Shown piece by piece: positions 47,309 to 55,001 of a DNA stretch of 55,001 nt. Below the pieces are notes generated by a model. The model was not told the origin of the DNA. It did not search any database and was given only the letters and a program-made list of their open reading frames with translations. The position numbers and the translations under genes were made by a program. Source of the DNA: Scytalidium lignicola (taxonomy: Eukaryota; Ascomycota; Leotiomycetes); assembly GCA_002812745.2 (NCBI GenBank), contig NCSJ02000288.1, forward strand, positions 1-55,001, given 5' to 3'. Numbering within the stretch: position 1 is the stretch's first letter; the number at the start of each line of letters is the position of its first letter.

Positions 47309-47799
47309 GGCTACTGCGTTGAACTTGCGCAGATTTCCTCGGGAGAGATGACACAGCCAGATGATTATGAGACGAACCTGAACCTGTCACAACTCTAGAT
47401 TTTCTATCTACGTGTTCCTTTCACCAGGGTGTGATCATGTCGGGTATTTACATGGACTAAGGTCTCGCAGGTCTCGCAGGTTGAAGTCCGACATCACGGC
47501 AACTCCCACTCCGCTATGGAGTTCCATCCTACATAGCATTCATTGTTCCCCCCATTCATCTCCCTTATGGGCATTATCGGCATAGAGACAGAGGATAGCG
47601 GTGTCGATTGAGGGATTGTGGAAATGCTGCCATGTCAATGCGTGACCTATTGGCTGATATATAAGATATTAATATATGCTTGCTTTTGTTGCGGACCCTT
47701 AATGATCTTGTGTAGCTCTCCTCGAGTCTTTCATTCAAGTGCTTCAATAGCACTACTACATGATAAACTTGATCTATTCCCGTGATTATATAACTATCC
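47309..47799. promoter_or_regulatory. Divergent promoter between MFS permease and TcuA-like gene
   Basis: 491 bp between opposed start codons. It contains a tandem GGTCTCGCA repeat at 47,461-47,479, CCG-N6-CGG at 47,488-47,499 and CGG-N11-CCG at 47,497-47,513 (overlapping), a CCAAT-type word (ATTGG) near 47,650 and a TATATAAGATAT element near 47,657 on the TcuA side. The overlapping triplets are candidate binding sites for the linked Zn2Cys6 regulator; this is inference. Confidence 0.45.
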
Positions 47800-49371
47800 A
47801 TGATGCAGGAGATCCGTGACTTTGACGTTATAGTCGTTGGCGGTGGCAATGCCGCCCTGGTGGCAGCTCTCACTGCCTACGATGCTGGGGCCCGTGTAGC
47901 TGTTCTAGAAGCTGCAAACAAGTCAGAACGAGGAGGAAACAGTCGCTTTGCTGGTGCGATCTTCCGAATCCCTCACAACGGACTCGACGATATCAAACCG
48001 CTTCTGTGCGAAGAAGCGCTGCCCAAGGCAAAGCGATGCACCGTTCAACCGTACACACATGAGGACTATGCTGCAGACATCATGCACACATCTAAAGGCA
48101 AGGCAGACCCGGGTCTGGTTAAGACTCTACTCGATAACAGCCGCGAGACTGTCAAGTGGATGCAGGAGAAGGGCGTTCACTGGCAGCTCACTCTGAGCAA
48201 GTTCTTCGAAGAGGACCAGATCGATAAAGGTGTGCTCGATATTCCAGCCGGTGTCGCCATGATGGCTGTAGGTGAAGGTGTCGGTCTCACTGATGACCTC
48301 TGGGCGGCAGTCGAGCGGACGTCTATCACCGTCTTCTACAGCACACCTGCCTCTGATCTGCTGACACTGGGCGACCATATCCTCGGCGTCAAGACGAGGC
48401 TTGCAGATGTTAACGCGGCATTCTACGGTCAAGTCATCCTAGCATGTGGAGGATTTGAGGCCAACCCAAGACTCAGACGTCAATTCCTGGGAGATGGATG
48501 GGACCTGGTTGTTGTACGAGGAACGCGCTTTAACACTGGATTAATGCTGGAGAAGGCGATTGCAGCCGGTGCTCAATCATTCGGCCACTGGGGAGGAGCA
48601 CACGCTACCCCCCAGGATTTAGATGCTCCAAGAATTGGAGATTTAAGAATGACAGATAAGAAGTCGCGCTACTCCTATCCCTTCGGCATCAGTGTCAACA
48701 TCCACGGGCTGCGCTTCATGGACGAGGGCGAAGAGCATTTTGGTCTCACATATGCGAAGACTGGTGCCGCAGTTGGCCGTCAACCAGAAACCAAAGCATT
48801 CCAGATCTTCGATCAGAAATGCTTGAATCTGCTTGAGCCACGCTACTCCACGGGTACGCCTGTTGTTGCAGACACCATGGTTGAATTGGCGACAAAGCTC
48901 GGAATCAATGTCACAAACTTTGTCAACACGGTCGATGAGTACAATGCTGCCTGCAACCCCATCCATCCATTCGATGCCCTTCATCTCGATGGTAACTCGA
49001 CCGGCAACAGCCTCGTGATTCTTAAGTCGAACTGGGCACTGCCACTTGACAAGGGACCATTTGTCGCATATGCAGTGACCGTTGGCATTACATTCACGTA
49101 CGGTGGTCTCAGGACAGATCCCAACGCCCAAGTTCTCAACAACGAGGGCAACCATATGTCTGGGCTCTGGGCCGTGGGAGAGATGCAAGGAGGGCTCTTC
49201 TACTTCAATTACCCTGGTGGAGCAGGGCTGACAAAGGGTGCAGTGTTTGGGCGGATTGCAGGGAGGCTTGCTGCTGAGAGGGCGAGGAAAATTGGGAAAA
49301 AATCAGAAGATTGCAAGACTATAGATGAGATCTTAAGTGTCACTAATATAAATTCAAATCCACATCCATGA
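47800..49371 (+). CDS. FAD-dependent tricarballylate dehydrogenase-like flavoprotein
   Basis: Intronless, 523 aa. The N-terminal FAD fold is at residues 8-36 (V-V-G-G-G-N-A-A-L at 12-20, E-A-A after the second strand, then R-G-G-N-S), and the C-terminal FAD contact is G-L-W-A-V-G-E-M-Q-G-G. It belongs to the fumarate reductase/succinate dehydrogenase flavoprotein superfamily. Its closest remembered relative is bacterial TcuA: shared landmarks are V-R-G-T-R-F-N-T-G, F-V-N-T-V-D-E-Y-N-A-A-C and V-G-I-T-F-T-Y-G-G-L. TcuA oxidises tricarballylate to cis-aconitate. No signal or mitochondrial peptide is evident, so a cytosolic location is likely. Bacterial TcuA passes electrons to TcuB; no TcuB-like gene is in the window. 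A related tricarboxylate substrate, or a ketosteroid-dehydrogenase-like role, cannot be excluded. ATG at 47,803 is an equal alternative start. Confidence 0.82.
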   Translation: MMQEIRDFDVIVVGGGNAALVAALTAYDAGARVAVLEAANKSERGGNSRFAGAIFRIPHNGLDDIKPLLCEEALPKAKRCTVQPYTHEDYAADIMHTSKGKADPGLVKTLLDNSRETVKWMQEKGVHWQLTLSKFFEEDQIDKGVLDIPAGVAMMAVGEGVGLTDDLWAAVERTSITVFYSTPASDLLTLGDHILGVKTRLADVNAAFYGQVILACGGFEANPRLRRQFLGDGWDLVVVRGTRFNTGLMLEKAIAAGAQSFGHWGGAHATPQDLDAPRIGDLRMTDKKSRYSYPFGISVNIHGLRFMDEGEEHFGLTYAKTGAAVGRQPETKAFQIFDQKCLNLLEPRYSTGTPVVADTMVELATKLGINVTNFVNTVDEYNAACNPIHPFDALHLDGNSTGNSLVILKSNWALPLDKGPFVAYAVTVGITFTYGGLRTDPNAQVLNNEGNHMSGLWAVGEMQGGLFYFNYPGGAGLTKGAVFGRIAGRLAAERARKIGKKSEDCKTIDEILSVTNINSNPHP

Positions 49372-49671
49372 ATTTGATATCAGTACCAAGGACCAAATTC
49401 TATAAACAGTTATTTCAACAATGTTTAACGCCTGATTTACTTAATATACTGTATGAAGTTAGCCACAACTAAGTTACTGCTATGTTTCAATTCACTTTAT
49501 TTATCAAAAATAAAACTATAGATTAACATAATGAAACTGAATTAACTTACCCTCTTTTAATAGCTAAAACATGTATGTATATGATTTAGGTAGATTTTAG
49601 GTCGCCTCTCTATTGGTGATCCATTCTATTCAGTAGAGCTCTGCGCTAAGTTAGCGTGCTGCTATAGGATA
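49372..49671. other. 3' flank of the TcuA-like gene
   Basis: A+T-rich 300 bp, presumably 3' UTR and spacer. No gene seen. Confidence 0.5.
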
Positions 49672-49889
49672 CTGTCGTATTCTAAACTTGCCTGTTTTTC
49701 GGTTAACCTCTGTGTAAACGTGTTTTAAGCAAATTTTCACATACAACATTAAATAAAATTTAATAAATTTTAAGTATAGAATTTTAAGTGTTATTATTTT
49801 AATTTATTGTTAATTAAGAAGTTGCAAAAAAACATGTTGCACAAAGACAATTTAGCGGGAAAAAAACAGGCAAGTTTAGAATACGTCAG
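49672..49889. mobile_element. 218-bp MITE with 28-bp terminal inverted repeats
   Basis: Left arm 49,672-49,699 begins CTGTCGTATTCTAAACTTGC; right arm 49,862-49,889 is its reverse complement with one mismatch in 28. TA flanks each end (49,670-49,671 and 49,890-49,891), the target duplication of Tc1/mariner-type elements. The interior is A+T-rich and non-coding. It ends about 115 bp before the first candidate ATG of the regulator gene, so it lies in that promoter. A full-length parent is not in this window. Confidence 0.85.
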
Positions 49890-49951
49890 TAGGACACGAC
49901 ATGTCATTCCAACAATCCATCGGGTTGTAATGTCCGATTAGGGGTGGACTG

Positions 49952-49967
49952 CGGGACGTCTTCTCCG
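49952..49967. promoter_or_regulatory. CGG-N10-CCG, candidate Zn2Cys6 site before the regulator gene
   Basis: CGGGACGTCTTCTCCG, 39 bp upstream of ATG 50,006, squeezed between the MITE and the gene. Same spacing as the site upstream of aconitase. Could mediate autoregulation; inferred only. Confidence 0.35.
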
Positions 49968-50005
49968 CAAACTTACGCATCTTTATTTTCCCTAAGACAT
50001 GATCT

Positions 50006-52539
50006 ATGTGGAGTGGAGACACCTCTTTCAATCAAGAGAGGTATCAATATCGGACTCGAACCTGCAGCAGCATTCGCACAGCAATGGACCGACAGCCCGT
50101 AGGAAGCCGGACCTCAGCTATGGAGGGTCGTGGTGGTCGCGAACCCCGTGAAGACCGTGAAGACCGTGCATGCAAGTATTGTCGGACCAGAAAGGTGCGC
50201 TCTTCACGTCCGACTGCGTACTAGATCTTATCGCGTATGGTTTGCTAATACAGTAGTGTAAAGATCAAATGTGACAGGGCGAAGCCTGCGTGTACGTCGT
50301 GTAAGAGCCACAGACGACCCTGCGTATATTCACACGAAACTGCAAGACCGAGGTAAGCTCGAGGATATCTGGCCCTTCTATATATTTTGCTCTGACTCTA
50401 TTTATTAGACCGTCATCTGCCCTAATAAAGGCTATAGAAAGCGATAAAAAGAAGATTGAGCAACTCTTGATACTTGTAAAGAACGCAGATCCGGAAAGGA
50501 GAGAGGCTCTCTTGGAAGAGATAGCTATCAACCAAGGCTCCGTCCAGATCCCAAATGATCAACTGTTATTCCTGAAATATTCAGACATTAGTTATAGGGG
50601 GAGCAACAACGAAGATCGTAATGCGACGTCCAGCACCTCTCAGCTATCCAAGGTGTCCAATAATATACGCAAAGATGAAGCAGAAGAGTTTGATCAAGAC
50701 TTATCGGCGGACATGTTAGACACATCTCCGTTTGTGTCAGTAGATGAGCAAGGCCATATAGGAATATTTGGACCCTCGTCTGGCTTCCATAACAACACAA
50801 ATACCTCGCAGAAGCTCGGGTCTTCCCCACAGGGGGTGCGGAGTGAGCTCATCGCCAATGCTGTAATTCAGCGCCAGAAAGAATACGAATTAATGAGACA
50901 TGGGGATTTTGATGGAGTTCCTGCAGAATTAGCAATCCATTTGCTGGACATTCACTGGAATCGGCAACATCACAGCTTCCTCCTTACCTACCGTCCTGCA
51001 TTTACAAAAGACTTGATGAATGGCGGTCCTTATTATTCCAGATTTCTCCTCAATGCAATCTTTGCAGCCGCTGCCAAGTACTCAGATCGCGTTGAACTTC
51101 GGGATGATCCAGCTGATCCCCGAACAGCTGGAGATAGTTATCTTCGGAGGTGTAAGCAATTATTGACCGAAGATCTCATCTTCGAGCAATCAACCATTCC
51201 AACTATCGTCGGTTTACTTCTCCTTGGATCAGCTTGCGTCTCGCGAGGAGAAATCTCAAAAGGTTGGATTTACACAGGTCTGGCTACACGAATGGCATAT
51301 GATCTTGGATTACATTTAGACGTCCAAAAACCAAGTCTAAGGCCAGAAGATATGGAAATTCGACGGAGAGTATTCTGGGGAACCTTCATTTCAGACAAGC
51401 TGCAAAGTTTATACATGGGTCGACCTGTTTCCATTCAGCTACGTGACAGCCAGGTCTCGATTGAACTGCTCGATACCATGGAAGAGTTGGAGCTGTGGAG
51501 CCCGTACGTCGATACGAAACTCCCTACAGCTACTCAGGGCTCTTTCGAACCGATTCCAATATACTCAATCTCAACATTCCAGCAACTCTGCCTCCTATCT
51601 AAACTTATGACTCGCATAATCAACCGCTTCTATTTCATTGGTGCTCAAGCTTCAGATGCACAAGCCAGTCTTCAGGTCCTAGACCGAGCTCTTGTCTCGT
51701 GGTACAAGAATCTACCATCATCACTTACCTTCCAGCCATGGTCGTCCGACTGGTCCATTGCAAGCAAGGCGGTCACCCCAAATATCATGATCTTGCATAG
51801 TACGTACCACTCACTAGTGATCCTGCTCCATCGACCATTTATTTCAGACGGCCACTTACGATCCAAGTCACCACCCGCAGATTCATGGAAGACGTGTTCA
51901 ATGGCTGCGAGCAACATTACCAGCGTTATCAGCCGCTGGAAAGAAATCTACACGCTACGTAGAGCCCCATACCTCATAGGCTACACGGCGTATGTAGCAT
52001 GTACGATCCACGTGAGAAATGCAGCGCTGCAAGCTGGAGAAAAGAGTCATATCATGTTACTAACGACATTGGGTATGTTGAAGGAACTAACCACGACAAA
52101 TCCCGGGCTACAAGGCACAGAAAAACTCATCAGGAACCTGATGAGGGTCAATGGTGTAGGAGAAATCCCAGGTAAATTCTCTATTCAATATTTGTGTGTA
52201 AAAATTTCCCATCTAGACTAACAGATTCAAATCACCCTGTTAGCTCCATCTCCAAGTCGATCCGTTGACACATTATTTACACTTGATGTGGGCGCTATCG
52301 TGCGCATGTTTCCGGATCCGTTGGCCCAGTCTCAGTCTCAGGATCAGTACATCGATCCACAGCTCCAGAGTCGTCATGATGCAGGAGGGTCAAGTGCACA
52401 TGGCTACAATGCCAATAATCCCGCTCTTTTTGAGCAAATGGCTAATGAGTCCGGGTGGAATGATTTCTTGACGGGGTTTTGGACTGCGACAACAGATGCA
52501 GATATGCATTTGCAGCCATATCCTGAGGCTGTAGAGTGA
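50006..52539 (+). CDS. Zn2Cys6 transcription factor with fungal-specific regulatory domain
   Basis: Exons 50,006-50,194, 50,264-50,352, 50,409-52,171 and 52,244-52,539; 778 aa from ATG 50,006, or 752 aa from ATG 50,084. The Zn2Cys6 cluster is C56-x2-C59-x6-C66-x6-C73-x2-C76-x6-C83, split by intron 1 just after R-T-R-K. A basic stretch and a short coiled-coil-like helix follow (about 97-113), a common arrangement for a dimer binding spaced CGG triplets. The Fungal_trans domain covers about residues 260-520 (marker R-V-F-W-G-T-F-I-S-D-K, then M-G-R-P). Intron 3 uses acceptor TTAG at 52,243, because the nearer CAG at 52,229 leads to a stop. Nuclear activator, probably of the neighbouring genes. 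A MITE lies in its promoter. Confidence 0.88.
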
Positions 52540-53205
52540 ATTTTTCATATCACCTTTGCAAAACTAAAGAATAAATTAATAACTTTAACAAACACTCCGA
52601 AAATACCAATGTTACCAATATTTTATAAGATAAAAGAAAGGAAAAGGAATGTCCCTTACGTACGGAAGAAGGGTGGAGTAGCTCTTCTTATGCCCGTAAG
52701 GCTAAATGAAAGCTAAAAAGAAAGTAAAAATATGTTCTGGCCCGTACGCCAACCTGGCCCATTGACCAACCGGCCGGCCTATTTGCCAACTGACTATTAA
52801 TTTTACTGCCAATTCTACTACCATTCCTAATATAAGGACCTCATATGGGGACCCCGTAACCCCGTAACCCTACACTTTGCTTTTCCATTAATTGACTGTA
52901 TTCCCTATAGTATCGGCCTTTGCTCTCTTTCTCTTCGAGTTTTTCAGTTGTTCAATTAAAGCTATTTCAGTTCAAATAGACAACATTAGCAACCTTCCAC
53001 AATTATAGTTATCTTTATGACAATGTACAATATAATATTTTCCTTCTTTAAAACAACGTCACTTTCTAGTATTATATAACCTCTTACACTAACAAGAAAT
53101 CCCAATTTTTTTACTTGTAGAAGCTTTTCTAGCAACTAAAGCTAATGTGACTTCTTTAGTTATTTCTAGAATTGTAATATCTAGTTATAAAGTTTTGTTA
53201 ACAAC
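52540..53205. repeat. Repeat-like intergenic DNA, possible LTR at 52,647-52,985
   Basis: A block starting TGTCCCTTACG and ending CAAATAGACA (TGTC..GACA) has an LTR-like look with a C/T-rich tract near 52,920, but no target duplication or partner. 53,030-53,200 is A+T-rich decayed DNA interrupted by the solo LTR at 53,206. Confidence 0.3.
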
Positions 53206-53464
53206 TGTTGACTGGAAACGCAGGAATACAGAACCACTATTGTATTGATTGCTTAAGGAGTCTACAACTACAGCAGATTCTATATATACAGAGAGTTACG
53301 GCCGTAAAACCGTTATGGTCAACAGTTACGGTCGTACAGGCACCCTACGGGTGCCTATAGTTGCCTACAGTGGTAGCCTACCGTAAACCCTATCCGTAAG
53401 CCCTAGCATAGGCAACCGTAAGAACACTGTGAAGTGGCATCCGTAAACTCCAAATATTGCAACA
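53206..53464. repeat. Solo LTR with perfect 5-bp target duplication
   Basis: The 259-bp block begins TGTTGACTGG and ends ATTGCAACA (TGTTG..CAACA) and is flanked by ACAAC on both sides (53,201-53,205 and 53,465-53,469). Inside are several CCGTAA words and the hairpin AGGCACCC-TAC-GGGTGCCT. It is not decayed, so it was inserted after or escaped RIP. Family (copia or gypsy) cannot be told without an internal region. Confidence 0.85.
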
Positions 53465-54180
53465 ACAACTTCTAATTCTTTAGTTGGAATCAAGTGTTAG
53501 AAGACTCCTAATAAAGTAATAACCTTATATCTGTAAGGATGTAGTTTCTTTAATATACGTCCAAAAAGTCTCTTATTATCAGTAACTATTCTATTTTCTC
53601 TAAGAACTTTTAATATGACAATATTATGATTCTTAGAATACTTTTGAATTATTTTAATTTTAGCTTTTTGAGTTGATTGTCGAACTTTCTGAATTATTGG
53701 ATCAGAAANTTGATTGGATAACTGAAGAAGATGTAATTTGAGGTTCAGCGTCAAACTATTCTTGAGAGTCTATAACTGAAATATCTGAATAAGACTCGGA
53801 ACTTGAATCAAGTAAGATATGACTTTCAAGAATAATTTTTGAATTAATTCCAGTAAGAAATTGAGAGCGAATTGGTAAATTGCTCTCAGATGGTAGGTTG
53901 TTCTCAAGGAGTAGGTCGCTCTCTGTTATGGCTTCTAGACGTTATATATAGTAGAATAGCTATTAGCGATACGATCGTTAATAATCTGCCTTTTTTAACA
54001 GAGTAGTAAAGTTATTCTCCATGAGTCCTAACACTCTCAGAAGTTAAGTTGCTCTCACAAAAGAGTTGTAAGTCGATTAGTGTATTATTCTCAATAGTAA
54101 TTGTTAAATCAGATTCAAAATTAGATTCAAATATGTTATTTTCAGTTTATGATAAAAGATATAAAGAAAATAATAGTTTT
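53465..54180 (-). mobile_element. Decayed transposon fragment, integrase C-terminus-like
   Basis: The minus-strand frame 53,497-53,754 reads Q-K-A-K-I-K-I-I-Q-K-Y-S then T-D-N-K-R-L-F-G-R and Y-R-Y-K-V, similar in style to the C-terminal part of integrases that end in a chromatin- or DNA-binding barrel. It contains one N. The A+T content and the flanking solo LTR point to repeat DNA. Identification is tentative. Confidence 0.35.
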
Positions 54181-55001
54181 TAAATGAAAATTAATGAAAA
54201 TGAATTCATTGGCGAGCGATCGACCAACAATAACACTATCATAACCTTTGGTCGCTTGAAAAATAATTACGCCGAGTTCTCTGGAGACATTTATGGGCTA
54301 GAGACTATGAATGTGGTGGAGGTTGGTGGCGAACCACAGACCAAATCGCATCAAGAAAACGATCAGGACTCAACTGGAGATGGCAACAGTCAAAAGGGGA
54401 TTTTGCAAATACGAACTGCCGTGATCTCGTATGCACAGCGACAAGATAAGCAGATGGAGTAGAGCAGGGCATAGGCCCTCAAAGTGCGACTCAGATTAGA
54501 AACGGCGTCGTCAATTGCGACAAGGATGTACTGGGCAGCAGACTCGCAGGAATTGAATCCATGTAATGATATCATCATATAGACTATGTACTAAAAGCTT
54601 TCTGTTCGTCACATTATAATCTCTCGTGTCGTGCCCCCATAGTGATTCTCACGTTATTTAACTCTTTTAGATTCTTTGGACCGTCTGTTGCATCTCTTAC
54701 GGGATGTACGCAGGGTTATAGCTAGCTTACTCTTCTATAATAAACTCAGTCTACCCCAACATTGACTCTCTTGCGCTCTCATTGGCTCTTGTCATGGCAC
54801 AGATCTCTATCTCCCTCGGGCCCGGACTCGCTTAAGCCCTTCAGGCACAACTTTTTNATGGCAAGGATATTAGCCAATCATATCCGCTTATTTCTCCTCC
54901 CATACAATTGTATGGAGGTTATTAACAATTTATATTATTTCTACTATGGTATTGCTCAAAACAAGGTCCTTGTTGGCAAATATGAACCTGGCATACTGTA
55001 C
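54181..55001. other. Window end, no confirmed gene
   Basis: A 92-codon frame at 54,184-54,462 (hydrophilic, Asn/Gln/Asp-rich) has no recognisable domain and could be an exon or chance. There is a 16-bp palindrome CCATACAATTGTATGG at 54,900-54,915. CCAAT-type words occur near 54,780 and 54,875. Confidence 0.35.

Noticed and set aside
48643..49188. 181-codon minus-strand open frame
   Set aside because: Exact shadow of the TcuA-like gene; no domain, and the plus strand carries clear family motifs.
37945..52539. Itaconate biosynthesis cluster
   Set aside because: MFS, tricarboxylate carrier and regulator fit, but there is no cis-aconitate decarboxylase (MmgE/PrpD type) and no aconitate isomerase or trans-aconitate decarboxylase.
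37945..52539. Polyketide cluster adding tricarballylic esters (fumonisin type)
   Set aside because: No polyketide synthase, acyl-CoA synthetase or NRPS-like condensation gene in the window.
52854..52872. Tandem CCCCGTAA as a telomere-like repeat
   Set aside because: Only two units, wrong unit, and inside a repeat-like intergenic stretch.
1..55001. CRISPR array, tRNA, rRNA or telomere repeats
   Set aside because: No regularly spaced repeats, no tRNA B-box with a foldable arm set and no TTAGGG/CCCTAA arrays were found by eye.

Overview
The window looks like a filamentous ascomycete chromosome. Genes have 50-75 nt introns with GT..AG ends and CTGAC/CTAAC branch sites. There is a Zn2Cys6 regulator, MFS permeases of fungal families, and a long A+T-rich stretch whose retrotransposons carry the C-to-T / G-to-A decay of repeat-induced point mutation (RIP). 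I cannot name the species.

Layout. (1) 1-32,030 is an A+T-rich, gene-free block of decayed mobile elements: Ty3/gypsy gag and pol fragments, Ty1/copia fragments, a LINE, and at least six LTRs. Three short islands escaped decay (4,961-5,160; 18,597-18,953; 23,113-23,496). (2) 32,031-37,944 is normal-composition DNA with one gene, a broken GTPase-like gene on the minus strand. (3) 37,945-52,539 is a compact group of six genes: DHA1-type MFS transporter (-), mitochondrial tricarboxylate carrier (+), mitochondrial aconitase (+), Dal5/Tna1-type MFS permease (-), TcuA-like FAD tricarballylate dehydrogenase (+) and a Zn2Cys6 transcription factor (+). A 218-bp MITE lies in the regulator's promoter and an A+T-rich wedge lies between the first two genes. 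(4) 52,540-55,001 is repeat-derived again, with a solo LTR that has a perfect 5-bp target duplication.

How the genes may work together (inference). In bacteria TcuA oxidises tricarballylate to cis-aconitate. Here a TcuA-like enzyme without an evident targeting peptide sits beside a plasma-membrane permease, a citrate-type mitochondrial carrier and an aconitase with a clear mitochondrial leader. That suggests uptake of tricarballylate or a related tricarboxylate, cytosolic oxidation to cis-aconitate, import into mitochondria and hydration into the TCA cycle, under a local regulator. A second MFS protein of the citrate-exporter type could move acids the other way. No cis- or trans-aconitate decarboxylase, polyketide synthase or NRPS is present, which argues against an itaconate or fumonisin-type cluster.

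Limits. Element boundaries in the A+T-rich block come from comparing copies by eye. Aconitase has one apparent 1-nt frameshift, and the GTPase gene has a stop plus a frameshift. The assembly has ambiguous bases beside homopolymers, so the frameshifts could be sequencing errors.
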